Shown: one piece after another, positions 35,362 to 43,983 of the stretch
How positions within the stretch are numbered: position 1 is the stretch's first letter
Layout of the letters: every line of letters starts with the position of its first letter
Assembly (NCBI RefSeq): GCF_030009775.1
Contig: NZ_JASCTH010000025.1
Span: 1-64,000 of the forward strand
DNA: 64,000 nucleotides
Origin: Actinoplanes sandaracinus
GTDB lineage: Bacteria > Actinomycetota > Actinomycetes > Mycobacteriales > Micromonosporaceae
Direction of reading: 5' to 3'
Notes under the pieces: generated by a model
What the model was told of the DNA's origin: nothing
Seen by the model: only the letters and a program-made list of their open reading frames with translations
Databases searched by the model: none
Made by a program: the position numbers and the translations under genes

Positions 35362-37062
35362 GTGTGGGTCATGGGAATCGCCTGTAGTCACAACTCGGCG
35401 GTGGCACTGGTCCGCGACGGGAGGGTCGTCGTCGCGGTGCAGACCGAGCGGCTGGTCCGGATCAAGCGGCATCCGTTCCGGATGAGCCGGATGCCGGTGG
35501 AGGCCGCCCGGGCGATCGCCTACTGTTTGCGGTACGCGGGAATCGATCTCCCCGACCTAGCCAAGATCGCCGTCTGTACGCCGTGGGCGGTGTCCGAACC
35601 CCGGTTCGACGTCGGCGGCGCCCTCGCCGGCCGGCTGCCCCCGTTCGTCACCGTCGCACACCACCTGGCCCATGCCGAGTACGCGTTGCACTACTCGCCG
35701 ATGGAGCCGGGGCTGGTGGTCGTCTGCGACGGCAGCGGCACCTTCGAACGGGACAGGTCGTTGCTGGACATCCGGGACCGGACCGAAGGGGCGACGATTC
35801 ATCGCCGCGGCGCGGCCAAGGAGTCCATCTCGGGGTACGCCTTCGACGGCGCGAACCTCCGTCTGGTGCACCGGATCGCCTACGGGCGGGCGCCGGGCGG
35901 GCCGCACCTGGCCGGCGTCGAGGACGAGGACCGGGCCGGGCTGCTGGAGAGCATGGGGCACCTCTGGCGGTGGGCCGCGCACTACTGCCACGGCAGTGTG
36001 CACGAGGCCGGGAAGGTGATGGGGCTGTCGCCGTTCGGCGATCCACAGGTGCACAGCGACCTGCGGACACTCCGGCTCGGCCGGGCCGGGCGGATGCTGC
36101 TGGACTTCCGCGGCCTGCTGGACCGCTGCCGCACCCCGAACCTCGAGAGCCGCGATGTCACCGGCGAGCGGCACTACGCGGACGTCGCGGCACACGTCCA
36201 GGCGGTGACCGACGATTTCCTTACCGACCTGTTCCGGTTCCTGCTGGATCGTGTTCCGGCCCGGCACGTCAGCTACGCCGGGGGCGTCGCGCTCAACGGG
36301 ATCGCCAACGAGACGGTGCGTCGCCGGCTCGGGGTCGACCTGCACCTGGCCGGCTCGTGCGAGGACAACGGCACGGCCATCGGCGCCGCGCTCGCCGCTC
36401 ATCACGCCGAGACCGGCGTACGCGTACCCGAACCGCCCACCGACTACCACGGCCGCGAGTACGGCCCCGCCGAGATCGCCGCCGCGGTGGGATCCGGCCG
36501 CCGGACCATGCGCCTGGCCGATGCGGAACTGCTGGATTACACGGCCGGAATGCTGGCCGCCGGCCGAGTGGTCGGCTGGTTCCAGGGCCGTGGCGAGTTC
36601 GGTCCGCGCGCCCTCGGCAACCGCAGCATCCTGGCCGACGCCCGGGACGCCGGGATGCAGGACCGCCTGAACCACCGTGTGAAGCACCGGGAGGCGTTCC
36701 GGCCGTACGCGCCCGCGGTTCTCGAGGAGCACGCCGGCAAGTACTTCGACCTCGCCGGGCCGTCGCCGATGATGCTGCGCGTCGTCCCGGTCACCACGGA
36801 CGCTCTGCCGGCGGTCACGCACGTCGACGGCAGCGCTCGTGTGCAGACGGTCGCCCGGTCCCAGAATCCCCGGTTCTACGACCTGATCGCGGCGTTCCAG
36901 GCCCGCACCGGAGTCCCGGTGCTGCTGAACACCTCCTTCAACCGCGCCGGCGAGCCGATCGTCGAGACGCCGCACGACGCACTGGACACCTTCGACCGTA
37001 CCGAGATGGACCTGCTGGTCCTGGGCAACACGGTCGTCACACGGAACAGAGACGCGACATGA
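35362..37062 (+). CDS. Carbamoyltransferase (NodU/CmcH family)
   Basis: A 566-residue O-carbamoyltransferase. The N-terminal half has MGIACSHNSAVALVRDGRVVVAVQTERL and VAHHLAHAEYAL (metal-binding His region), with YAGGVALNGIANE in the nucleotide-binding part. The C-terminal YrdC-like half carries GRGEFGPRALGNRSILADAR and LNTSFNRAGEPIVE. GTG 35362 has GGAGG upstream. The enzyme would transfer carbamoyl from carbamoyl phosphate to a hydroxyl, often on a sugar, which fits the glycosyltransferases nearby. Overlaps the next gene as ATGA. Confidence 0.92.
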   Translation: MWVMGIACSHNSAVALVRDGRVVVAVQTERLVRIKRHPFRMSRMPVEAARAIAYCLRYAGIDLPDLAKIAVCTPWAVSEPRFDVGGALAGRLPPFVTVAHHLAHAEYALHYSPMEPGLVVVCDGSGTFERDRSLLDIRDRTEGATIHRRGAAKESISGYAFDGANLRLVHRIAYGRAPGGPHLAGVEDEDRAGLLESMGHLWRWAAHYCHGSVHEAGKVMGLSPFGDPQVHSDLRTLRLGRAGRMLLDFRGLLDRCRTPNLESRDVTGERHYADVAAHVQAVTDDFLTDLFRFLLDRVPARHVSYAGGVALNGIANETVRRRLGVDLHLAGSCEDNGTAIGAALAAHHAETGVRVPEPPTDYHGREYGPAEIAAAVGSGRRTMRLADAELLDYTAGMLAAGRVVGWFQGRGEFGPRALGNRSILADARDAGMQDRLNHRVKHREAFRPYAPAVLEEHAGKYFDLAGPSPMMLRVVPVTTDALPAVTHVDGSARVQTVARSQNPRFYDLIAAFQARTGVPVLLNTSFNRAGEPIVETPHDALDTFDRTEMDLLVLGNTVVTRNRDAT

Positions 37063-37772
37063 CCACTGACCTGAGCGTCGCGCAGCGGCTGGATCTGCTC
37101 GACGACCTCTACCAGCGGCTGCTCCGGGACCGCCCGGCGCAGGCCGACCTGTCCGGCCTGCGCGCCGATTACGAGCGTTCCGGCTTCGTCCAGGTGGCCG
37201 GCATGCTCGCCGCCGAACCGCTGGCCGAACTGGCCGACCACCTCCTCGCCCTGCTGTCGCCACTGGCGATGCGGGTCGAGATGCGCCACGAGGTCGACGA
37301 GGCCGGCGCCCGGCTGACCCACGGCCACCGGTTCGCCCGGTTCGACCCTGATTCCCTGGCGGACCCGCGGTTGCGCGGACAGATGAGCCAGTTGCTGGAC
37401 CGGCTCGGCGTGACCGAGTTCGGCCGGTTGCTGGCCGATCGGCTCACACCGGTGGTCGGCGCCGTCGCCGGGCCGGTCCACTACCGCCGGATCTTCTTCA
37501 ACCTCTACGCCGAGGGCGACTACATCGGACCGCACGACGATCGGCACATGGGCGATCGGCTGACCGTCTACTTCCCGGTGCCACGGGCCGCGCCGGGCGC
37601 GCTGCGGGTGCTCCGCGACGGCCACCTTCAATTGCGCTACGACGCGGTCGGCACGCTGAACATCCTCGGCCCGCGGATCTGGCACGACGTGCCGCCTCTG
37701 GTTCGTGACCGCTCGGGCGAGCCGCCGCGCCGGCTCAACCTGGTCCTCCGGTACGACCTCGCCGCCGGCTGA
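37059..37772 (+). CDS. 2OG-Fe(II) oxygenase-like protein
   Basis: A 237-residue protein with the double-stranded beta-helix pattern of 2-oxoglutarate dioxygenases: FFNLYAEGDYIGPHDDRHMGDRLTVYF, giving the H-x-D pair, and LGPRIWHDVPPLVRD...RRLNLVLRYDL, giving the distal His and Arg. The N-terminal 60 residues are helical. Translationally coupled to the carbamoyltransferase. Likely hydroxylates a residue or sugar in the cluster's product, perhaps creating the hydroxyl that is carbamoylated. Confidence 0.82.
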   Translation: MTTDLSVAQRLDLLDDLYQRLLRDRPAQADLSGLRADYERSGFVQVAGMLAAEPLAELADHLLALLSPLAMRVEMRHEVDEAGARLTHGHRFARFDPDSLADPRLRGQMSQLLDRLGVTEFGRLLADRLTPVVGAVAGPVHYRRIFFNLYAEGDYIGPHDDRHMGDRLTVYFPVPRAAPGALRVLRDGHLQLRYDAVGTLNILGPRIWHDVPPLVRDRSGEPPRRLNLVLRYDLAAG

Positions 37773-38171
37773 CCCCCGCTCCGGATAGCGAAAATAGCCC
37801 CACACCCGTCGTTATCAGGTTCGAATTCTCTCATTGCAGAACTTCCCGAATCGGCCCGCGCCCTGCGCCCGGTGTGCCCGAAATTTTCCGCAAAAGTGAC
37901 CCGGCGGCGGTCGGTTCGAGGACAGGTAACTGTCGTCCGGAAGACGCTGCGAACGAACTTCAGTCGCTTGTGGATGTCCCATTAACCGACCGGTGGAGAC
38001 GGAATCCTGAAATGGATCTATGCACTCGAAGCTGACCATTGCTCTCGATCTTAGCTGGTGCAATAGTGAGCCAATCGGGCCACAGTTGAATTTCCCTGCG
38101 ACGCCGCAGCGTGCCGATCATCGTGAGGTTGCGTCGACGTGGGCGCGGGCACCCTTCATTCGGAGGCAGCG
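37773..38171. promoter_or_regulatory. Intergenic region upstream of the precursor genes
   Basis: 399 bp without a credible gene, and noticeably more A/T-rich than its surroundings from 37800 to 38090. It should hold the promoter of the peptide operon. The only firm element is CGGAGG at 38161-38166, the ribosome binding site for the first peptide. No clear dyad was found. Confidence 0.45.
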
Positions 38172-38348
38172 ATGACCACTGGGAACGAACCGAGCAATGT
38201 CCCCATCAAGGCGCCGGTCGAGAAAGTGCGCCTGGTTGACGAGGGCCGGGTCGAGATCACCTTCTTGATCGACGAGCTGGTCAAACGAATCGACATCGAC
38301 CAACTTCGTCCGCTGGACTCCTGCGGCGGCTGCGACAGCTGTAACTGA
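38172..38348 (+). CDS. RiPP precursor peptide 1, Cys-rich C-terminus
   Basis: A 58-residue peptide. Residues 1-48 are a charged leader with a beta/alpha-looking conserved part (KVRLVDEGRVEITFLIDELVKRI). The C-terminus is DSCGGCDSCN with Cys at 51, 54 and 57. ATG 38172 follows CGGAGG; an upstream GTG at 38139 has no such site. The next gene encodes a related peptide and a DUF692/MNIO enzyme follows in the operon. Enzymes of that family oxidise Cys in peptides, so the core Cys residues are the expected modification sites. Confidence 0.85.
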   Translation: MTTGNEPSNVPIKAPVEKVRLVDEGRVEITFLIDELVKRIDIDQLRPLDSCGGCDSCN

Positions 38349-38363
38349 GAGGGGAGAGCGATC

Positions 38364-38546
38364 ATGGCCGGCGAGGAGAAGTTCGAACGGGCCGCTGAGG
38401 CCAAGGAAGCGCGCGTCGTACTGGAGGACACCGGGCGGATGACGGTCCAGTTCCGCGTGGAGGACCTGCTGCGCCTGCTGGAGCCGGGCGGCGATCTCGC
38501 CGCGCATTGCAGCGGCTGTGATGGCTGCATGGGCTGCTCGATGTAA
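38364..38546 (+). CDS. RiPP precursor peptide 2, Cys-rich C-terminus
   Basis: A 60-residue peptide starting 15 bp after peptide 1, with its own GGGGAG. The leader ARVVLEDTGRMTVQFRVEDLLRLL aligns with peptide 1 (V.L.D.GR......F...EL/DL). The C-terminus is HCSGCDGCMGCSM with Cys at 49, 52, 55 and 58. Both peptides share the core pattern C-[GS]-G-C-D-[SG]-C; this one has an extra MGC unit. The leader differs enough to suggest an old duplication, not a recent copy. Confidence 0.85.
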   Translation: MAGEEKFERAAEAKEARVVLEDTGRMTVQFRVEDLLRLLEPGGDLAAHCSGCDGCMGCSM

Positions 38547-38595
38547 TGGCGGAACTGCATGGGCCGCTCGAGGTGACGACGGAACCGTCGGCCGC

Positions 38596-40371
38596 ATGTG
38601 CGGGATAGCGGGCGTGCTGGGCGCCGGCGACCAGAGGGCGATCACGGAGATGATCGCGGCGCTGGAGCATCGCGGCCCGGACGGCGCCGGCCGGCGGATC
38701 CGCAGTGGTGTCCACCTCGCGGCGGCCCGGCTGGCGATCATCGATCCGGCCGCGGGCCCGCAGCCCGTCTCCGGTCACGGGGACACCGCGGCGGTGGTGT
38801 TCAACGGCGAGATCTACAATCACGGGCCTCTTCGCGCGGAGTTGCGAAGCCGGGGGCACGTTTTCGTCACGGGCACCGACACCGAGGTGGTCCTCCATTC
38901 GTACGAGGAGTGGGGGGAGGATTGTCCCCATCATTTGAGCGGGATGTTCGCGTTCGCCGTCGACGACGGGCGCCGCGTATTCCTCGCCCGTGACCGGCTC
39001 GGCATCAAACCGCTGTACTACGCCATTCTGGAGGGTGGGCGGCGGTTCGCTTTCGCGTCCGAGATCAAGGCCTTCCTTCGCATTCCGGGATACCGCCCGG
39101 AGCTGGACTTCCAGGCTTTTTCCGACGCTCGGCTGATCGGTCACCCGGTGGGCGACAGGACATATTTCTCCGGCATCCGGAAACTGCCGCCCGGCCACAC
39201 CCTGATCGTCGGCTACGACGACGGCTGGCTCGACACGGCGCAGCCGCGGCCGTACCACCGCCGCGTGCCGGCCCGGGAGCCGATGCCGTACCCCGAGGCG
39301 GAAGCACTGCTGGAGGCCGCACTCGCGGCCGCGGTCGAGCGGCACCTCGCGGCGGACGTGGAGGTGGGCCTCACCCTCTCCGGCGGGCTGGACTCGACGC
39401 TGCTCGCGCTCTTCGCGGCGGAGCAGCGGGACACCCCGCTACGAACCTTCACCGCCGCCGACCACGCCGATCACCCGGACGTCGTCCAGGCCGGCCATGT
39501 CGCCCGGCTCATCGGTGGCACCCACCATGTCACGCTGCCCACCTTCGACGAGTTCCTCGGCGCGATCCCCGCCTACGTCGCGGCCAACGAACAACCCAGC
39601 AGCCTGCACGGGTTGCCCTTCTTCCTCGGGTGCCGGCAGATAGCCGGGCACGTGAAGGCCTGCCTGCACGGTGAAGGGGCGGACGAGCTGTTCGGTGGCT
39701 ACTCCGTGTACCTGGACCGCGCGCGCCACCTCAGGCGGATCCGAGCCCGGCTCGCCACCTTCGACGGGCTCGCGGCCAGGCCCGGCCCGCGCGCCCTGGA
39801 GACGGTGCGGAGGCTGGTCACCGCCGACGGATTCGACGACTACCTGACGGAGTTGCTCGACCTCAACCTCACCGACCAGCTCGAACGCAATCACCTGGAC
39901 CCGGTGGACCAGTGCGGGATGGCGGCCGGGCTGGAGCTGCGGGTGCCGTACCTCGACGACGACCTGGTGGCGCTGACTGGCCGGTTGCCGGTCGGCTTCC
40001 TGGTCCGCGCCGACCTCGGTATCCGCAAGTACATCCTGCGGCGCCTGGCGTTGCGGCGATTCGGCGACTCGGTCACCGACGTCGTGCTGCGGGAGAAGCT
40101 CGGCGTGCCGTCCTCCGGCGCCCGGTTCCTGGCTCGTTTCGCCGGTCTCTGCGACGACCTGCTGCCGCCCTCCTACCTCGCGTCGCATCCGCTCGGCGCC
40201 GGTTTCGCGACCAAGCACGCGCTGGTGATCTTCGAGATGTTCTTCGAGACGTTCTTCGTGCACCGAGGCGACCCGGCCGGCATCGGCACCGTGACGGACT
40301 TCCTGTCGGGCGCCCGGGCCGGCCGGAGAAGCGCCCTGGCCGGTTACGGACTGGAGGAGATGCCCGCGTGA
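38596..40371 (+). CDS. Asparagine synthetase-type (AsnB) enzyme 1
   Basis: A 591-residue two-domain enzyme from ATG 38596 (MCGIAG). The glutaminase domain keeps the nucleophile Cys2, with FNGEIYNHGPLR and LARDRLGIKPLYY. The synthetase domain has the ATP-pyrophosphatase motif SGGLDST at about 262-268 and GEGADELFGGYS. An intact Cys2 separates it from lasso-peptide cyclases, which lack the glutaminase. In the cluster it may convert a peptide carboxylate to an amide or form an amide bond. Its stop overlaps the next start (GTGA). Confidence 0.92.
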   Translation: MCGIAGVLGAGDQRAITEMIAALEHRGPDGAGRRIRSGVHLAAARLAIIDPAAGPQPVSGHGDTAAVVFNGEIYNHGPLRAELRSRGHVFVTGTDTEVVLHSYEEWGEDCPHHLSGMFAFAVDDGRRVFLARDRLGIKPLYYAILEGGRRFAFASEIKAFLRIPGYRPELDFQAFSDARLIGHPVGDRTYFSGIRKLPPGHTLIVGYDDGWLDTAQPRPYHRRVPAREPMPYPEAEALLEAALAAAVERHLAADVEVGLTLSGGLDSTLLALFAAEQRDTPLRTFTAADHADHPDVVQAGHVARLIGGTHHVTLPTFDEFLGAIPAYVAANEQPSSLHGLPFFLGCRQIAGHVKACLHGEGADELFGGYSVYLDRARHLRRIRARLATFDGLAARPGPRALETVRRLVTADGFDDYLTELLDLNLTDQLERNHLDPVDQCGMAAGLELRVPYLDDDLVALTGRLPVGFLVRADLGIRKYILRRLALRRFGDSVTDVVLREKLGVPSSGARFLARFAGLCDDLLPPSYLASHPLGAGFATKHALVIFEMFFETFFVHRGDPAGIGTVTDFLSGARAGRRSALAGYGLEEMPA

Positions 40372-41246
40372 CCACCTCTGAACTCCAGGCGTGCCTCGCC
40401 CGGCTCTACGTCGACGACGCGTTCCGCGAGCTGTTCCTGCGCTGGCCCGAGGCCGCCTTGCAGGGCTATGAGCTGGACCCCGTCGAGGACCGCGCGGTGC
40501 GCGGCCTCGACGTCGCGGCTCTGCGGTTCTTCGCGGCGTCGCTGCGCAACAAACGGGTGAAACGATTCCGCCACGCCTATCCCGCCCTGTTCGCGCTCGG
40601 CCATCCGCACGTGGACCGGCTCGCCGCCCGCTATCACCAGGTCTGCGGCGACGACGGGCGGCTCGGCATCCATGAGGACATCCTGGCCTTCGGCCGGTTC
40701 ATCGAGCGTTGCGCCGCGGGCGACGACATCCTTCCGCCGTACGTCAGTGACCTCGCCCGCTTCGAGCGGCACTACTACGCCGCGTCGGCCGAGGTGGCAC
40801 CCGCGGTCCGGCCCGCCGGCGCCCTGGACGAGGAATCCCGCCCGGCCCGTCACCCCGGGATCCGGATGGTCACCTTCGATCACGACGTGGTGGCCATCGA
40901 GGAGGCCGTCACCTCCGGACGGAAACCCTCCGAGGAGGCGTCGGCCGGCGGGTACCCGATCGTGTTCCGGCATCGCACGCCGGACGCCCCGCACGGCATG
41001 GTCCGGATCAACACCCCGACCGCCGCGGTCGTCGACGCCTGCGACGGAACCCGGCCGATGCCGGCTGTCGTCGACCACGTGCGGTCCCGCCTCGGCATCG
41101 CCGACGATCTGACCACGCCGGTCACCGAGACGGTCATCCGGTTGCTCGACCGCGGCGTCCTGACGCCCGTTCCGCTCGACGGCTCACGCGACACCGCCCC
41201 GGCAGAGGTCCTGGTAGCAGATTGGGTCCACGATGAGAGCTTCTGA
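40368..41246 (+). CDS. MNIO partner protein (HvfC/BufC-like) with C-terminal PqqD-like domain
   Basis: A 292-residue protein. Residues about 55-145 (KRFRHAYPALFALGHPHVDRLAARYHQVC... ILPPYVSDLARFERHYYAA) follow the pattern of DUF2063 partners of MNIO enzymes ('AYP.L..L.G...F..LA..Y......LPYLADLA.LE'). Residues about 200-280 (VRINTPTAAVVDACDGTRPMPAVVDHV...LLDRGVLTPV) look like a PqqD/RRE fold that would bind the precursor leader. The gene overlaps the MNIO gene by 14 bp, supporting a complex. Family calls are by pattern. Confidence 0.7.
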   Translation: MTTSELQACLARLYVDDAFRELFLRWPEAALQGYELDPVEDRAVRGLDVAALRFFAASLRNKRVKRFRHAYPALFALGHPHVDRLAARYHQVCGDDGRLGIHEDILAFGRFIERCAAGDDILPPYVSDLARFERHYYAASAEVAPAVRPAGALDEESRPARHPGIRMVTFDHDVVAIEEAVTSGRKPSEEASAGGYPIVFRHRTPDAPHGMVRINTPTAAVVDACDGTRPMPAVVDHVRSRLGIADDLTTPVTETVIRLLDRGVLTPVPLDGSRDTAPAEVLVADWVHDESF

Positions 41247-42087
41247 TCCACTGGCGCGAATTCCCTACCTTGGCTCCGGGCTCGGCTATCGGCGTCAGAT
41301 ACGCGACGCGATCCGGGCCGCCACGGACGAGATCGACTTCCTGGAGATCGTGACCGAGCAGTTCATGGGCAGCACCGACAAGGACGGCGAGCTGGCCGAG
41401 ATCTGCGAACGGTTCACCGTCATCCCGCACGGGGTCGGCCTCTCGATCGGCTCGGCGGCCCCGTTGGACAGCGACTATCTGGAACGTGTCCGGCGGGTCA
41501 GCGACCGCACCGGCTGCCCCTACTACAGCGAGCACCTGGCGCTGACCCAGGTGCCCGGCATCGACATCGGCCACCTGTCTCCGCTGTGGTTCACCGAGCC
41601 GGCGCTGGCCTGCACGATCCGCAACGTACGCCGGGTGCAGGATCTGCTCGGCAAGCCGCTGGTGCTCGAGAACGTGACCTACCAGTTCGACATCCCCGAG
41701 GCGCAGATGAGTCAGGCCGAGTTCTTCGGCCGCCTGGTCGACGCCACGGACTGCGGCATTCTGCTCGACGTCACCAACCTCCACATCAACTCGGTGAACC
41801 ATCATTTCGACCCGATCGCGTTCCTCGCCGAGATGCCCGTCGAGCGGATCGTGCAGATCCACCTCGCCGGCGGCTTCTGGAGCGACGGGATCCTGGTCGA
41901 CGGCCACAGCGAGCAGGTGCACCCGGAGGTCTGGGAACTGCTCGCCCACCTGACCGGGCTGGTCGACCTGCGGGGCAGCATCCTGGAGCACGACGACAAC
42001 TTCCCGGACGATCCCGGTGTGCTGTTCCAGCAGGTCGCCCGGGCCCGCGAGATGATCAGCCGCGGCCGTGCCCGCGTCCAGGCCTGA
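41233..42087 (+). CDS. DUF692 / MNIO multinuclear iron oxidative enzyme
   Basis: A 284-residue TIM-barrel enzyme of the MbnB/TglH/ChrH family, which use clustered non-haem iron to oxidise Cys in ribosomal peptides. Probable metal ligands are visible in order: IPHGVGLS (His66), YYSEHLAL (Glu100, His101), VLENVTYQF (Glu146), LLDVTNLHIN (Asp179, Asn182), IHLAGG (His210), GHSEQVHPEVW (His225) and LEHDDNFPD (Glu252). The fold is complete at normal length. Neighbouring Cys-rich peptides are the obvious substrates. Confidence 0.92.
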   Translation: MRASDPLARIPYLGSGLGYRRQIRDAIRAATDEIDFLEIVTEQFMGSTDKDGELAEICERFTVIPHGVGLSIGSAAPLDSDYLERVRRVSDRTGCPYYSEHLALTQVPGIDIGHLSPLWFTEPALACTIRNVRRVQDLLGKPLVLENVTYQFDIPEAQMSQAEFFGRLVDATDCGILLDVTNLHINSVNHHFDPIAFLAEMPVERIVQIHLAGGFWSDGILVDGHSEQVHPEVWELLAHLTGLVDLRGSILEHDDNFPDDPGVLFQQVARAREMISRGRARVQA

Positions 42088-42096
42088 GGCCGCCGC

Positions 42097-43974
42097 ATGC
42101 GCATCTGCTTCGTCGGGAAATACCCGCCGATCGAGGGCGGGGTCAGCACGTCGACCTACTGGATGGTGCGCGGACTGGCGCAGCTGGGCCATGACGTGCA
42201 CGTGGTCACCAACGCCGGGGAGGTCGAGGACGCGTACCGGATGACGTTCGAGGACGACGACGCGCCCTGGTACCAGCCCGCGTTCCCGCCACCGGGCGGT
42301 CGCGTGGTGGTCCGCAGCGTTCAGCCGTTCAGCCGGGTGTCGATGCGGCACATCCCCTCGGCCAACCCGTACGTCAGCCGGCTCGCCGCCGCCGCCACCG
42401 ACGTCGTCCGCGCGAACGACTGCGACGTGGTGCTCGCGTACTACCTGGAGCCGTACGCGGTGGCGGCGTCGATGGCCGCGACCTGGACCGGCCGGCCGCT
42501 GATCATCCGGCACGCCGGCAGCGATCTCGACCGGCTGTTCCGGATACCCGACCTGGCCACGACCTACCGCGAGGTCCTGACCCGAGCCGATGCCGTCGTG
42601 ACACGGCGGCCGTTGCTGGCCCGGTTCCGGGGGCTGGGCGTGCCGGTTGAGCGGCTCTACGAGGCGCCGGCGTACGCGGTGCCGCGCGAGGTGTTCCATC
42701 CGGCCGTCGCCCCGCTGGACCTGCCCATCGCCGGGACGCCGACGATCGGGATCTACGGCAAGGTGGGCGGCCCCAAGGGGACCCTCGACCTGATCGACGC
42801 CCTCGGCCGGCTGGCCCGCGAGGGGCTCGACTTCCACGTCGCGGCGATGATCGGATCCGGGCAGGCACGGCGGCTGGAGAGCGCGGTCCGCGACGCCGGG
42901 ATCACCGGCCGCGTCCACGTGCTGCCGCTGCTGCCGAATTGGAAGGTGCCCCGCTTCATCCGCGCCTGTACCGCGGTCTGCTTCCTGGAACGCGACTTTC
43001 CCGTCGTCATTCACGGTCCGATCGTCCCGCGCGAGGTTCTCGCCTGCGGGACCTGTCTGGTGCTGTCCGGCGAGATCGCCGCCAAGCAGCGCCGCACCGA
43101 TCTTGTGCACGGCGAGAACGTGCTGCTCGTGGACGACCCGAAGAATCGCGAGGACCTCGCGGCGACGCTACGGCGGGTGATCACCCGGCCCGCCGAGGCG
43201 GCGGCGATCGGCGCCCGGGCCGCCGGCCTTCCGGACGGCGACACCGACCATTCCCGATACGTACGGTCCTGGGAGAAGATCCTCCTCGAGGTGCTCAACG
43301 GAGTGCCACCCGCGGCCCGTCCCGCGGACGCGGCCATGGACCTGCTGCCCCCGGGCCTGGTCGCCCGCATCGACCCCGACCTGCGGCCGTCGCCGCGGGA
43401 GTCCGACATCACCACGGCCATCGATCTGTGTGAACGCGCGGCCGAGCGGCTGGGCGAGCGGCCGCCGGATGCACGGCGCGACACCCTCATCGAGGCGCTG
43501 CGTTACCAGCGTGCCAGGTTGCGCGCGCGGCACCACCCGGCCCGTCGCGACGGCCCGCCCTTCCCCGCGGTCGATGCCCTGGGGGGATTGTCCGTCACCG
43601 CGGAGGCGGTCGGCGCGCTGCGGCCGATCCGTGGCAACCACCTGTGGATCGAGACGTTCGAGCGGCCGGTCGCCGAACTGCTGACCCGCTGGAGCGCCGG
43701 CGTCGACGGCGAGACGGTCGCGCCCGAGCCGTCGACCGTGCTCTTCCTGCGCAGACCCAACCTCAGCCCCTGCGAGCTGGCGATCAATGACGAGACGCGC
43801 CGCCTGGTGGACGTGTGCGACGGTTCCCGCACCACGTCCGAGGTGCTGGCCGCGCTGCCGGAGGCCGCGCCGGAGGCGGTGCTGGCGGCGCTCGGGCGGC
43901 TCTACACCGCCAGCGTGATCATCTTCGCTGACTTCCGGCCCGGGTGGGGCTGGACCGGCGGGCCCCGGGACTAG
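42097..43974 (+). CDS. Glycosyltransferase (GT4) fused to a C-terminal PqqD-like domain
   Basis: A 625-residue protein. The first about 400 residues are a GT-B glycosyltransferase (MRICFVGKYPPIEGGVSTSTYWMVRGLAQLGHDVHVVTNAGE; IRHAGSDLDRLF; IGIYGKVGGPKGTLDLIDALGRL). The last 80 residues (SPCELAINDETRRLVDVCDGSRTTSEVLAALPEAAPEAVLAALGRLYTAS) match the PqqD pattern 'L N.... .L...CDG..T..E'. A peptide-recognition domain fused to a glycosyltransferase would direct glycosylation to the precursor peptide. ATG 42097 follows the MNIO stop by 9 bp. Confidence 0.85.
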   Translation: MRICFVGKYPPIEGGVSTSTYWMVRGLAQLGHDVHVVTNAGEVEDAYRMTFEDDDAPWYQPAFPPPGGRVVVRSVQPFSRVSMRHIPSANPYVSRLAAAATDVVRANDCDVVLAYYLEPYAVAASMAATWTGRPLIIRHAGSDLDRLFRIPDLATTYREVLTRADAVVTRRPLLARFRGLGVPVERLYEAPAYAVPREVFHPAVAPLDLPIAGTPTIGIYGKVGGPKGTLDLIDALGRLAREGLDFHVAAMIGSGQARRLESAVRDAGITGRVHVLPLLPNWKVPRFIRACTAVCFLERDFPVVIHGPIVPREVLACGTCLVLSGEIAAKQRRTDLVHGENVLLVDDPKNREDLAATLRRVITRPAEAAAIGARAAGLPDGDTDHSRYVRSWEKILLEVLNGVPPAARPADAAMDLLPPGLVARIDPDLRPSPRESDITTAIDLCERAAERLGERPPDARRDTLIEALRYQRARLRARHHPARRDGPPFPAVDALGGLSVTAEAVGALRPIRGNHLWIETFERPVAELLTRWSAGVDGETVAPEPSTVLFLRRPNLSPCELAINDETRRLVDVCDGSRTTSEVLAALPEAAPEAVLAALGRLYTASVIIFADFRPGWGWTGGPRD

Positions 43975-43983
43975 GTGAGGCGC

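Noticed and set aside
35583..37772. 729-codon plus-strand open frame
   Set aside because: Overlaps the carbamoyltransferase in another frame for most of its length. Only its last third is the real 2OG oxygenase, whose start is set by the ATGA overlap at 37059.
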